DNA of 64,000 nucleotides from Psilocybe azurescens (Eukaryota > Basidiomycota > Agaricomycetes > Agaricales > Agrocybaceae): contig JAJIRX010000301.1 in NCBI GenBank assembly GCA_023853785.1, positions 51,463-115,462 on the forward strand, in the 5' to 3' direction. The first letter of the stretch is position 1; every line of letters starts with the position of its first letter. Under the pieces are notes generated by a model. The model made no database searches and was not told the origin of the DNA. It saw only the letters and a list, made by a program, of their open reading frames with translations. Shown here piece after piece: positions 35,980-48,898 of this stretch. The translations under genes were made by a program, and so were the position numbers.

Positions 35980-38900
35980 ATGTCTGACCAACGCTCTCCA
36001 CACCCTCCGCCCCATCGCCCACTCCTTCAACACACCGACACTTCAGGCAGCACAGCGTCCAACGCCAGCGCATCGTCCGCTGCATCGTCAGCTACCGACA
36101 CCAACTCCGCAGCGAGCACACCTCCGACGACGCTCACGCCCGTGCCCACTTCCACCAGTGCCCTAGGAGCAGGAGGAGGGGGGGCACAGGCCACGACGCC
36201 GACACCAACGACCCCTAAAAAGACGAAAATCAAACGCGCGTTGCGCTCCGCCGCGCGCGTCCCCTCCGGTGGCATCAAGCAGCTCAAGAGCTACAGCGGC
36301 GGCCTCGGGCTCGGGAAGGGGCTCGGGAAGGCCACCGCTATCGGTCTAGGCGGCATAGGGAGAAAAGGTTCTGGTACTGGAAGCGGACGTAATGGCCTCA
36401 CACCGCGTCCGGGCGAGCCGCCTGTTGTGGTGTTGAGGATGCAGGTTCTGGGGTGTGAGGGCCTGTTGGGGAAGGATCGGGGTGGGACGAGCAGCGATCC
36501 GTGCGTTCTTCTTTTTCTTTGCCTCTTGTAATACCCGTATTGATGCTTATCTACGCAGGTTCGTGGTCATCTCCCTGCTCACGCAGCGCTTCCACACGCC
36601 CGTGCAGAAACGCACCACGAACCCGACATACGCGCCCGCCACCGCCACCTTCGACTTCCCGCTCTATTTGAGCCTCGTGGAGAGGCTGGGCCTGGGGAGC
36701 GTGGAGGCTGTGGTGTGGGACAAGGATCTCGTGGGGAAGGACTATTTGGGCGAGGTCGCGGTCGGGGTGGAGGAGTGGTTTGGGGGCGGGGGCGAGGAGG
36801 AGGGAGAGAGGGAGTTTGGGTTCGATGCGGAGGGGAATGTTGTATGTCTTCTTCCTTTCCTTCCTTCCTTCTTCATGCTTCTTCCGTCTTCGGCCCTTTC
36901 CTGCAGGATGGATGATGTTGACCTTTTTCTTTCTTTCTATACAGCCATTCACGCTCCCGCTGGTCTCGACGCGCGCGTCCACGCCATCGCAGGGCAGATA
37001 ACGATCAAGCTCGGCCTCGTGCGCACGCCCGACGCGCAGAACTTGATGGAGTTTGACGAGATCTACGGGGAGCTGATCAAGAGGAGCAGGCCGTCGTTGG
37101 TCTCTGCGCCCCGGTGCGTTCTCGTTTCTTTTTGTTATTTTTATTGGTTGAATTGACGCTGTTATTTATTTTCTGTTCTGCAGACGCAAGGTGTGGGCAC
37201 GATCCGATCGAACCATGGTCCTGCGGGCGCAGGCGGCGCGGCTGCACAGCTGCAGTATGAAGATGACGGCGGATTGTCCTCTGATACCGGCGACGATAAT
37301 GATAACGACAACGACAACGAGGAGGAGGATGATTCCGATGAGGAGTTCGTGGATGCGCTGTCGGATGCGAGTCCGAGTCCGGTTGTGAGTACGGGTGCTG
37401 GGACAAAGCCGCTGTTGGATGTGTATATCCCGCCTTCAGAGGATTTATTTGCTCCAGTTGCGCCGCCTGCCGTTGGTGGCAACCAAAGACAAGGACAAGG
37501 ACCGAGACCGCCGTTTAACCTTCCGGAGCTGAACATCCTCCCCAGCTCGCCTGCGACGCCCACGCCGGGCGCGAGCCTGCCCACAGCAGTACCGCTCTTC
37601 CCTTCCTCTGCCTCGCATGCGGTCGGAGATGATACGCCAAGAGCGTCGGCGGGGTTCGCGCAGCCTTCGCCTGCAGCGACGTCGACGAGCAGGTTTAACC
37701 CGAAGAAGCTTGTAAGGAAGTTCCCGGGGCTAGGAGGAGGCGGAGGCGGAGGAGGGATAGGGCAAGCGCCTGCGTCGCCGGCGGTGGACGTGCAGGGGAA
37801 TCTCGTGCCGCCTGGTGCGAAGCGGGCGAGAGCCATCAGGGGTCGTCGGAGAAGAAGGCGGATAAGGACAAGGAGAAAGACAAGGAGAAAGAGGGGGAAA
37901 AGGAGAAGGAGAAAGAGGAAAGGAGGAGCAAGTTTGGCGGCCAGCGGTGGCGCGAGGGGAGTGGAAGTGGTGGGAGCGGGAGCGTGTCGCCTTCGGCAGG
38001 TAGTGGGAGCGATACAGGTGTCGTTGCTAGTGGAGCGGGGACTGGGGCTGGGGCCGGCAGGAGGCCAGGCAAACTGAGAGGCGCGGGGAGGAGGAAGAGC
38101 GATTTCGAGTTCAAGGGCGGCAAGAATGATATTGTGGGCATCGTCATGCTGGAGATCCAGGGCGCGGACGATCTGCCCCGGTTGGCTAACAGTCAGTCTT
38201 TCTCTTCTATCTTCTTTCCATCTGGGCGATGGCTGATACGTACGAACACGAATTCTAGTGACGCGCACGGGCTGGGACATGGACCCCTTCGTCGTCATCT
38301 CCTTCGGCAAAAAGGTGTTCAGGACACGCGTGATCCGGCACTCGCGCAACCCCGTCTGGGACGAGAAGCTGCTCTTCCACGTGCGGCGGTACGAGACCTC
38401 GTTCAAGGTGCAGCTCTCGGTCCTCGACTGGGACAAGCTCTCGTCGAACGACCACATTGGGGACGTGTACTTTGACGTGAACGAGCTGGTGCGGAGCGCG
38501 CCGCAGCCGGATGCGGAGACCGGGCTGTATCCGGTTGGCGGCGAGGAGGGCGAGAAGGGCGCGGAGGGCATGCGCGAGTATAGTCTGCCGCTGAGCACGG
38601 CGAAGGAGATGAAGTGGGAGGCGAAGCACAATCCCGTTATCCGCTTCAAGTGCGTTTTCTTCCTTCTGCCTTCCTCGCAAATCAACTGTACATGCTAACA
38701 TGAATGCATTGCAGAGCGAAATACCAGCCGTACGACGCGCTGCGCCAGCGCTTCTGGCGGCAGTACCTCACGCAGTACGACACGGACAACACGTGCGCAC
38801 TATCGTACCTCGAGCTGCGCGCGATGCTCGACTCGCTCGGGTCCACGCTCACGTCGGCCACCGTGTCCTCGTTCTTCACGCGCTATGGGAAGCGCCCGCA

Positions 38901-41588
38901 CGAGGACGAGATCAGCATCGAGCAGGCGGTCATGTGCCTGGAGGAGGAGCTCGGGCGGCCCGAAGGCGAGAAGAAGCGCGTTGGTGGGAGTGGAGATGCA
39001 GGAGAAGGAGGGGATGGAGACGGAGGGGATGGCGAGCTGTCGACGAGCGCGGTGACGCCTGTTGTGGGAGCGCTTGGGCCGCGCGGGGAGGAGCTCGCGT
39101 TGGAGCTGGATAAATTGGACTTTGCGGGGCCTGTAAACCATGCAAGGGAGGAGCAGGGGGCGTATACGACGGAGCCGATGCAGATGCCGTTGAGAGATGC
39201 TGCTGCGGGGTTAGATCCGATGATGGTGCCGACGACGCCGGATTTGAGCTCGGATGATATGGATGCTGAGGAGATGGCTGGTGTGGGGGCGGGGGCGGGT
39301 GCAGGGAATACGTCGCCGCTGCTCGCTCCTGGTGCGCCTGTGCCTGTAAAGACGGCGAAAAGGAATAAACTGCGGTTCCGCCGCGCGTCGTCGAAGAAAA
39401 ACACCGGCGACTCGTTCACATCCGCGGCCCCCTCCTCCACGTCTTCCTCGCCCTCTTCCTCCTCCCCAAACCATCCTGAAACTATGGACTCCTCCCTCTC
39501 CTCCGAAGACCCCAACCCAGTCGAACGCATCATCAACGTCAAGAACTGCCCCCTGTGCCACCGGCCGCGGCTCAACTCGAAAGCGGAGATGGACATCGTC
39601 ACGCACCTCGCGGTGTGCGCGTCGGGGGACTGGGGCAAGGTGGACAGGATCGTAGTGGGCAATTTTGTGACGGCGAGTCAGGCGCAGCGGAAGTGGTATA
39701 CGAAGGTGCTTGGGCGAGTGGGAGGTGGGGATTATAGGATTGGGGCGGTGAGTTTTTTAACATTTTCTTTTTTTTTGTTTTTGTTTTTGTTTTTCGGTGG
39801 TGAGGAGAGGAGAGCAGTGGAGTGGAGCAATGTCAGAGCCGTCTGTTTCTCTCTTTGCTTCGCCCTTGTTCCGTCTGCGCGCCGGGATGTATTTCTTGTT
39901 CTTAATTTGTTTTTTTTTGTTTTTCGTTTGAGTTCGTTCGTGCGATAGTGCGAGAGGCAAGGAGCCAGACGAAGCTCCGTTGAGCCGACGAGTTATGTGT
40001 GGATTCGTTCGTTCTGTGTGCATTGTCCTTGCTCCTTCCGCTTGCCCACTGGGAAGGATTTATTTGGTTACTGTTTCTCCCTGGTCCTTTTTTTTTGACG
40101 ATCTTCGCTTGTATCTTCCTTCCTTCCTTCTTTCTTTACCCTCTTCTGGCGCTATGAACAAACGCTGATGCCTTTCTCTTTTCTTCAAACAGAACTCGGC
40201 GAATATCATCGTGCAGAACCGCATGACTGGCCAGCTGGAGGAGGAGAAAATGCAGGTATATGTTAGGCTTGGGATTAGGTTGCTGTATAAGGGTGCTTCG
40301 AGTCGTATGGAGGGCGGACGTGGTACGTTCCTTTCCCCTTTCTTCGCTTTCGTCTTTTCGTTCATGAACTGACGCTGACGTGGCATGGCTGGATCTATAG
40401 CTCGGAGACTGCTCAAATCGCTGTCGATCAAGCAGGGCATCAAATACGACGATCCTGAGAGTGCGAAGGAGATCCCGGCATTCATCGAGTTTCATGGGCT
40501 GAAAGTGGACGAGATACTCGATCCGCTCGATTCATTCAGTGCGTATTGCCTTCTTCCGCCTACATTGCTCGTTCGCGCTGACCCGGATGTTTACTAGAAA
40601 CATTCAACCAGTTTTTCTACCGCAAACTTAAACCGTCCGCACGTCCCATCGAATGCCCCACCGACCCCTACCGTCTCGTCTCCGCCGCCGACTGCCGCCT
40701 CATGACCTTCGCCACCGTTTCCGAAGCTACTCGTCTCTGGATCAAGGGACGCGAGTTCTCAGTCGCTCGTTTGCTAGGTGAACATTATAAGGCAGAGGCG
40801 GAGCGGTATGTTGGAGGAGCATTGGCGATTTTTAGGCTGGCGCCGCAAGATTATCATAGGTTTCACTCTCCGGTGGACGGCAAGGTAGGGGCGATGATGG
40901 ATATCGAAGGGGAGTATTATACTGTCAATGTGAGTGTGCATCCGTTGGTTTTGGTATACGATCTGATGATTTCCTCCCACCCATGTTTCATTTAACCTCC
41001 GACTCCATTACCCTATCAAACCTTACAGCCCCAGGCAATACGCTCCGCCCTCGACGTCTACGGTGAAAACGCGCGCAAGATCGTGCCCATTGACAGTCCG
41101 CAATTTGGGCGCGTGTTTGCGGTATGCGTTGGCGCGATGATGGTCGGGAGCATCAAGACGACCGTGCAGGAGGGCGAATGGGTCTCGCGGGGGCAGGAGT
41201 TTGGATATTTCGCGTTTGGTGAGTAGTTTATTGTTATGTTTGTTTTCTTTCTCTTTCTTTTCTTTGTGTGTCAGCCGGCTGTCATACTTTTGGTCGCCTG
41301 TCCATTGCTCCATTGCCCATCACCCAATCCTTCTCAATCCTTCATTTTCCATTTTCGTGCCTTCATCCTTATGCCCTGTACTGATGTTTCTCTCTAGGTG
41401 GATCTACGATCGTCATCCTGTTCGAGAAAGGCCGCGTGGAGTGGGATGAAGACCTATTGATCAATGGCCGGGCTTCGTTGGAGACCCTTGTCCGGGTTGG
41501 AATGGGTATTGGGAGGGGCAAGCCGTTGCCCTCGGCCTCACCTTTACCCTCACCATCTATGCAGGGTGCAACAATTACGGATGTTTAG
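35980..41588 (+). CDS. C2-domain phosphatidylserine decarboxylase (PSD2-like)
   Basis: Converts phosphatidylserine to phosphatidylethanolamine; the C2/EF-hand form works in endomembranes. Order: Ser/Thr-rich N-terminus; first C2-like domain ([17 protein letters not shown] at about 36424, [22 protein letters not shown]); acidic, then Lys/Glu-rich linker; second C2 domain ([16 protein letters not shown] at about 38130, [28 protein letters not shown]); EF-hand-like [18 protein letters not shown]; a Cys/His block CPLCHRP; then the decarboxylase domain with [18 protein letters not shown] (Asp), [12 protein letters not shown] (His) and the self-processing GGST motif at about 41399, matching yeast Psd2 rather than LGST. 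End ATITDV, stop at 41586-41588. Frame breaks near 37111-37115 and 37815-37830 look like single missing bases. A broken relative lies at 7556-8600. Confidence 0.85.
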
Positions 41589-41831
41589 ATCATTGGACGA
41601 ACCGACACTACTTGGTGCTGATAATAAAGAGGGATGAGGTCATTTCTGTTGCTCAAATGTATATAATTTAAACTTGGTGACTCGACACGGACTGAAGTTC
41701 TGTTAAACATAATTCTGTTTTATGTCTTTTATTTTTACTCTTGCCCAGCGTACAAGCGCTCGCGGGTATAACGATAAGCTCAGTGATACCTATGCTTCAT
41801 CACGTGCATCACACATGATGTTACGCGCGAC

Positions 41832-42296
41832 ATGATTGACTGCGGAACACGTCCTGTTCCTGACTTCCTCCGTCGTCCATCATCCTTTGGTCAACATTCG
41901 CACTCTGTTTCCGAATCTTCGCCTACGATGACTGTTTTTCTCAAGGGTTATAGGCTCGACATGTCCAAGATAAGCAAAACTGTTCCCCTCGAGCCAAACA
42001 GTCGGCCAGATGACTGGGTCATCCCCATCGTCGACACTATCCCGAGGGACGCCTACAAACGCGTCCAAAACGGCTACGAATCGGACAACAGTCTCAATGT
42101 CATGATCGTTCTCGAGGATGGGGTTGATGAGCAGGAGTTAATGAGAAGCCCCGTCACATCCTCAGACAAAACACTGGTTGATATTGGCCGTACCATTTGC
42201 ACGCCGGGCATTTGGCCATCATTTGATAGTGCGTTCTACCTGCTCAATTCTAATTTTGAGGGCGGCCCTTCTGATGAGCAGACAAACAGGTCTTGA
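41832..42296 (+). CDS. Hypothetical single-exon protein
   Basis: An intronless frame of 154 codons begins 244 bases after the PSD2 stop. The likely start is either Met at 41832 or the internal Met at 41928 (MTVFLKGYRLDMSKISKTVPLEP). Visible content: DDWVIPIVDTIPRDAYKRV and MIVLEDGVDEQELM. No signal peptide, no membrane segment, and no family I recognise. The neat codon composition makes it more credible than neighbouring open frames, but it could be a relic. Confidence 0.4.
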   Translation: MIDCGTRPVPDFLRRPSSFGQHSHSVSESSPTMTVFLKGYRLDMSKISKTVPLEPNSRPDDWVIPIVDTIPRDAYKRVQNGYESDNSLNVMIVLEDGVDEQELMRSPVTSSDKTLVDIGRTICTPGIWPSFDSAFYLLNSNFEGGPSDEQTNRS

Positions 42297-44414
42297 GTCT
42301 CCTCAGACGTTTTGGAAGAGCTCACAGAGTGTCGCTAGCAGACTGCAGGAATGGAATGAAGAACAGGCAAAGGATGTGTGAAGAGAGGAAGGAAGGAGTG
42401 TGTTCCAGTAGCGTTCTGCGGTATGAATCCATCTTGGCACTCAATATACAACGGGGTGTATACGTATTCATGTATCTAAGAACGAGAGACTCCTGCCACA
42501 AAACCATTTTCGCCAAAAATAATCTAATTTTCTGAAAACAGGTATCAACTGTTGAGGGTGGCGCTCTCTGCCTTTTTCGTGTTCTTATTTGTTGTAAAAG
42601 GTTCTATCATGGCCAAATCGGTCGTCCTCGAAGACCCAAAGGCGTCGGTGACGGCATCCAGCGGCATGTACTATTCCCGTTGTGACAGTGGGTTCCGACC
42701 ATCTGGGCCGAGCTACCCGAGGGCGGATTAGATTAGATACTGTAGATCGCATCAGCGGCTGTGCACGGTTTGTGTGCTAGCGCGCTTTCGTAGTGAGAAA
42801 AAAACACACTTTGCCCGCAACGCTATACTGCGTGGCCGCTCGACGAGCATTCCGAGCCTTGCCAGACACGAGCTGCTAGGGTAGGCCGGATTGGCCTACT
42901 CCACCGTCAAACTTAACTTTGCTGAGCTGAGGTTCGCATATCATCTTCTGGTCTGCTCATAATTAGCCATCTTTTTTGAGGTTTCGAAAGCTATATTAGG
43001 ATTTGGATATTTCGGTGTTCCTACTGCGATGACTGGGTTCAGGCTGTTCAGTTGCGGCTATTATATTACAGTAAGTGAGTCAAGCGTATCACAGTGTCGC
43101 GGAAGACACCTTCGTCGCGGACCCGTACTCCACTCCTCGACGAGCCATCATCCATCTTTCAGAACATCTATCTTGGACTCGATTGTTGGGCAGTAGAAAT
43201 ACGGTGGTTCACAGAATACAGCCTTTATTTATTCAAAAATAATTAGTGCGTATCGGTCGTGCATGATATGTCACCTCAATGATGTTGAAACTTGCACCAG
43301 AAATATGTAGTCGGTCTAATTAATTCATGGAAATATGAGTAGTAGAGTAAAAGCAGTTGTCGAATGAGCTATTAATACTGATGGTAAAAGTATGAACGTG
43401 TGCTAGGGGACGACATACAAGGATCAACTCAAAGGAAGAGTAAAAATACGGCATATACATGTCCATTAATGATCGATGTTGAGCTGATGGTCGCAGTGCC
43501 CGAGTCCATTGAAATTTGTAACTATCTGTATCAGATCTCAGTTCCACAATGCTCAATGTCAAAGTAGCGAGAGCCGGGATTTAGAGTGGTGTAGCTATGG
43601 ATGTAAATGATAGGATGCGATTCATATTGACCTGCTGCGTGCAAGGATTCGTGTTGGGATGGTCTTGAATAGAAAATAAATGAGACACGAACATCTGTAA
43701 CATTATGAAACAAGGTAGGAAGGAGGTACTATGTAGTTACTTCTATGTTGCAGAGTTGAATAAAAAGTGATATAGGGAAAAAATGTCGCAGAGAAGATCA
43801 ACAACTCCCCTATCACTCTCTTCCACTTATCTTTGATTGATTATGACTCGAAAAGTGTCGAACCATATGCTCATAAACGTCAAGCCGAGAGGCTATTGGG
43901 GGCATAACAATGATATTAACACACGAGAGGAGACTCACTCTATGTCCGTATCTGACCCATTTTAAACGAGATGTGGGTGCCGGTGCAGGTAGGTAGGCGT
44001 GTGGACGAGGTGATTAGTTGAATAGTTGAGGATACAGGAACAAAAGCCATGAACCCAAGCATGTTATAAATTTTGGATACGTCAACGCCTTTGATAACAT
44101 CGCATCTTCTTACTGTTGGCACCCTATGCAAGGTCAGACACAAACACGAAGAGGCCCTGCACCAGCGGGATAGTGAGCGGATTGGTGTCCATGAACATCG
44201 AGGAGGCGGTAAATGAGACTAGTCCTGTATGCATACATGGATTGCAATTAGTCGGGTGCGATTGTGATGGAAATGCGACAGTAACGTCCAGGTACATATG
44301 TCAATGATATACGAGTTGTAATCGCCATATTTTCTTAAAGTTCGAAGGTCTATGAAGGTCAGTGCACCAGAACATGATATCGTCAATCCCGCCACGAAGC
44401 ACAGGAAGGAAATG
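42297..44414. other. Gene-poor region
   Basis: No gene recognised. A 40-codon frame at about 42609-42731 (MAKSVVLEDPKASVTASSG) is too short to support. The rest is AT-moderate sequence without repeats that I can see. Confidence 0.35.
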
Positions 44415-46047
44415 ACAAACCTAAACGCAGCCATCTCAGGCCGCACATGCTGATCTCCCAGTCTACATCCAAAAAAAAAGACATCCAAACCAAAACAGCA
44501 ACCATATTGCTCTCTCTTTCCCTCTCTCTCCAAAAGGGAAAGGCGAAGACACGAAAAAAAATCACAGATATAAATAATAGTAACGGATATCAAGATCCTC
44601 TGTACCGTTCCCAATCGCACACGAGGTTCGCCGCGACAGAGAGCAAGCCCAGGATCGCGCTGCCAAATGCAGCAGCGGTCGATATTACGCGCTTCAGCTC
44701 CCTGTACATCGAGCCTTCGCGGTGGCCGGCCACGACTTTGTCAGTGGGGAGCGAGTTAGCGTACAGATTAAAGGTTAAAACGAATAGAGGAAATATGCAG
44801 AGAAGAAAACAAAAAGAAATAGGGGGGATGGATAGGTACGTGGTGTCGAGGGCGTGGAAATGGGGACCAATGAGCAAGAAGAAAAAAACGCACCATTTGC
44901 TGATCCTTCAGCTGCTTCGCCACATCCCGAGGCCCACTCCCAGAGATCTCAATCCATGTCTTACTAAAAAGAGCACACCCACTGAGCATGAACATGATGT
45001 AGATTGCCGTGTGGATCGGGTAGAGCACGGCTCCTTTGTGCATGTGCGGTGGGAACATGTAGCATGCAATCCCGCCTGTCGCATGGAGTTGCGAGGAGTC
45101 TTCGAGGAGCTGCAGATCCGATGGAAGGGAAGGGGAAAGGAACAAGTGGTAAGAGAATGATGAAAACACACCAGCCAGAATCTCAACATCCTTAGAAAAA
45201 ACACGAAACGAACTTCCCAAACACCCAAAAACTTAACCAACAAGTTCCACGGGAACCGAGTCGCCAGCATCTGCGGCAATATAAACCCGTTTTCCGTCAA
45301 TGCGCTCTGCCGGTGTTCACAGTGCTAGGCAAGAACGCTTCCCACACGATCGACACGCAGATGTTAGTCGCGATGAACAAGTTGATGCCCGATCCAGACT
45401 GTACCCCTTCCGCAGGAGCTTGTCCAGGATAATTACAATGAGTGCGGCGACGAGAAGCTGGATGCTGAGCAAGAAGCAGATTCCGGCCCCGAAGTCAGAC
45501 GGCTGGCCGTACAGCCCTGTGACCACGTAGACCGTGGCTTGGTCAAGGGAGATGTCGAGAGCGAAGACTGAGAATTTTAGTCAGTATGTCAGTTTCACTG
45601 CGCGCGTGTATACATGGATGAGAGAGAAAAGGGATAAGAGTGCGGACGGAGGGGTATCGGAATGTACACAACACAACGCGACATGATACTCACATTTCTG
45701 AGCACAACTGAACAACACCCGATTCATCCTAAGACCTAAATCCACATCGATGAGTTTCCCAAAAGCTGCATGACCAATCCAGGGGTGATAACGGGTGTGA
45801 TACTGGGTTCCATGAGCGCTCCACGGTTAGAGGCGATGATGACACGCATCCAGTAGAGGGGGGTCAGAAGAGTCGTACAGGGGAACTTGCGAGCACACCA
45901 GGAAGATAGCACCTTGTGGTACGAAGGTCAGTGCGTATTGTGTGAAGTTTAACGAAAGGAAGCGTACTTTGCGATTGGGTTAGGAAACTTCTGGTAGTAT
46001 GGGTAAGAAAGGCCGGACGAAGTTGAGGAACCGGACGGTCAAGCCAA
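44415..46047 (-). pseudogene. SEC61 alpha (translocon channel) pseudogene
   Basis: Reading down the minus strand gives, in order, [135 protein letters not shown], then directly [114 protein letters not shown] and PEMAAF. About 80 residues normally between GRGP/FEG and SALTSN are missing at about 45300. In-frame stops, several one-base shifts and many substitutions in an otherwise ultra-conserved protein show decay. Introns are kept, so it arose by DNA duplication. Confidence 0.85.
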
Positions 46048-46049
46048 AG

Positions 46050-47340
46050 CCCGAGCGCATCCCTACGCCTGGAGCATTTAAGCCCTCCTCCTCTCCCACA
46101 CGTCCCTTGTCGTCATCGTCAAATGCCCACTCCTACTCGCGCACACTGTGCCGCCAGCGCATCGCGTCCTCGAACCTTAAAGTGTGCTCGCGTACCTCTA
46201 CCGCATGGGAATGTACGGCGTCGACAAGGGGTGTAGAGCCGGGATGGCGAACGACGCTGCCTCTGCGACATCCAGGCCTTCTTGAGAATGCAGGGCGTGT
46301 CGTAGGCGGCAGAAGCAACCATATGCGCGTATGATAATGGTGTTAATTTTATAGCTGGAGATCTGCATTCCCTCAGCGATGGCGCGGATAGAGATGGCGA
46401 GGGGGCGAAGGAAGGAGGAGGGAGTGGGAGAGCGCGTCTTCGTCTTCGTCTTCCTCATCGGAGTTTGCGTTTGCGTCGTCGAGGGCTGCGCCTGCGTCCG
46501 AGTCAGGGGCTGCGTCTGCATCGAGGGCCCTACCAGAGCGTAAGTGAAAGCCCGAGGCGGGCGAAGCAGGGGTAGGAGCAGGGGAGAATGGGGGGTTGCA
46601 GTTACGCTGGAAGGAAAGGGGAGCGTCGAAGTGGACGTCAAAGTCAAACTCGAAATGCAGATGGAAGTGAAGATGGAACCCGAACCCGAACTCGAGGTGG
46701 AAGAAGGCTGAGACGGCGCGTAGCGATGCGAAACGAGCTCTTCGCTCTTCGTCGTTGTCGTTGTCGTGGGTTTCTGGCGTTTCACCGTGCGGCCTTGTCA
46801 AGCCGGCGGAGTGAGGGCCACGGATAGGGTATGGGAGGAAGGGGAGGAGGAGGACATGGAGGGCGGGAACGGCAGACGCGAAGAAGAGGAGGAAGAGGAG
46901 ACGTGGATGGTGTCGTCTACGGAGAAGGAGGCGAGGTCGGCGTTGGTGAAGACTATGAATGTGTCGCTGTTGCTGTTGGTAGTGGTATGGGCGATGCTAT
47001 TGACATTGTCATTGACGGGCAGCGGCAGACAGTGGCTTAAGTGGACGAAGAATGTTTATTAGCACGCAGGGCACGAGTAGGGGTCGGGGCACAGTACCTG
47101 GAGCGCAGACCGTCGAGATCAGCGCACTCGACTTTCACGGTGGCAAACGGCTGCATCAACGGCTGCCTTTTCTCCTAATAACAACATAAAATCTAATTGC
47201 ATGATGCCGAGGAAGAGAACGAAAGTGAGACGCCCCAGCTTCCTCGGCAGCCTGCTCCGTCTCAGCCTCGATGAGCCGCTGCTTGCGCTGCTCCGCCCGG
47301 GACGCATGCATTTGCTCGTAGCAGTCATGTTCTTTCGTTA
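46050..47340 (-). other. Possible decayed gene between SEC61 and PCNA pseudogenes
   Basis: The minus strand contains a coiled-coil-like block at about 47215-47310 (MHASRAEQRKQRLIEAETEQAAEE), QPFATVKVECADLDGLRSR at about 47095, FIVFTNADLASFSVDDTIHV at about 46900, and an acidic Ser/Pro-rich frame at 46373-46801. The pieces lie in different frames and could be exons of one unknown protein. I do not recognise the family, and the overlap with the SEC61 N-terminus is unresolved. Confidence 0.35.
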
Positions 47341-47565
47341 GAAGTTGTCGTAAGAATCAAAGCGAGCGGGATAGGAGAGAGCAGTGCGGAATAGAATACG
47401 AGTTGCAGCTAAGTAAAAGTAAAAAAGCACAAGGGACCGCGCGGGGAATGAAATTTCCGCGAACATTGTTACGCGTGACGTGACCATGCGTGGCAGTGAT
47501 GTCATGTCCCTCTTGACGCGTCCGATCCTCACCTTCACTCTCACAATCCGTCTCCTCCCACAACA

Positions 47566-48898
47566 ATGCTCGAAGCCAAACTCCAAGAAGCCTCCACCCT
47601 CAAAAAGATGCTTGATGTTAATACACACTCCGACTGACTGACACTCTCTTCTTGCTCGTCGCGTGCAGCCATCAAAGAGCTCGTCACCGACGCCAACTTT
47701 GAGTGCAACGAAGAAGGCATCATGCTGCAAGCCATGGACAACTCGCTCGTCGCGCTCGTCTCCATTAAGTTCGGTGCCTCCGGGTTCATGCATCACTGCT
47801 GCGACCATCCCATGCTGTTGGGCGTGAACCTAACGTCGCTGACAAAGGTACTCAGGTGCCCAAAAGACGATGATACATATATGCACGTTAAAGGCCTCGG
47901 ACGAGGTGGACGTGTTGAATTTGGTGTATGAAGCGAAAAGTGCGTTTTTTCTTCTGCTTTTTTTTTTTCTGCGTTTATGTGGCATGGGCGTGTTGCGTCC
48001 TTTCCTTATTTCCCCCCTTTTTTCCCCTCCCCTCCTCTCCCCTCCTCTCCTCCTCATCCATCTAACTTCCCTCCCCTAGACTCCGACCGCATCGTCGAAT
48101 ACAACATGAAGCTCATGGATATCGACACCGATACCTTCACTATCCCCGAGACCGAATACGATGCGCGCGTCGTGCTCCCCTCGTCCGAGTTCACGCGCAT
48201 CGTGCGCGACCTCTCCCAGCTTGGCGAGAGCGTGCGCATCGAGGTCTCCAAGGAGGGCGTGCGGTTCACGAGCGACGGCGAGGTGGCGAATGGGAGCGTG
48301 ATATTGCGGCAGAGCGATGGGGGGCATGTGAGCGGGGGCACGATTAAGCCGAAGGTGGAGGAGGGCGCGGAGGGGGCTGGAGAGGGGATGAGGAGGCTAA
48401 GGAGGAGGAGGACAGGGAGGAGGGAAGTGGGAAGAAGGCGAAAAAGCCAAAGATCAAGAAGGAAAATGTTGACGAGGACATCGAGATGGTCGAGGAAGAC
48501 GAAGACGAAGACGAAGAGTCGTTTAAGCCCAATGCGGACGACGACGAGGATAACAAGAAGCGGAAGAAGAAGGTGCGTTGCGCTGCGTTGCTTTCTTTAT
48601 TCCTACCCTTTCCTTGCCATATTAACATCCTTTCCCTTTCGTCCTCACAGGCTAACGGCTCCTCCAAACCCTCCAAAAAAGCCAAAACCTCCCTCAAAAA
48701 TCATTCAAGTCCAAAGGCAAAGCCAAGTCGTCTGCTGAAGACGACGACGACGACGACAGCGTCCCCACAGACGTCGGCATCGAGATGAACCAGCACGTCT
48801 CGCTCGCCTTCTCCCTCAAATATCTCGTCAACTTCTTCAAGAGCACGAGTTTGAGCGGCAAGGTGCAGTTGTTGATGAGCAATGATGTGCCGTTGTTA
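47566..48898 (+). pseudogene. PCNA (sliding clamp) pseudogene lacking the last exon
   Basis: Exons start MLEAKLQEASTLKKMLD at 47566, then IKELVTDANFECNEEGIMLQAMDNS, LGVNLTSLTKVL, ICTLKASDEVDVLNLVYEAK, SDRIVEYNMKLMDID, SSEFTRIVRDLSQLGESVRIEVSKEGV, a long acidic/Lys-rich insertion (EEGSGKKAKKPKIKKENVDED), VGIEMNQHVSLAFSLKYLVNFF, and SLSGKVQLLMSNDVPLL ending at 48898. The expected final segment (YDFG to YLAPKI) is not found downstream. The first intron leaves the wrong phase, a 4-base insertion (ACAT) interrupts DDD-ICTLK at about 47874, and more one-base shifts follow. Several substitutions sit at normally fixed sites. The acidic insertion itself resembles that in other basidiomycete PCNAs. Confidence 0.8.

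Noticed and set aside
37162..38685. 507-codon minus-strand frame inside the PSD2 gene
   Set aside because: Composition is the complement of the GC-rich acidic and Gly-rich linker; the plus strand has recognised C2 domains and splice sites.
45999..46334. Plus-strand frame starting MGKKGRTKLRNR
   Set aside because: It is the complement of the SEC61 N-terminal segment VRFLNFVRPFLPILPEVS and has no similarity of its own.
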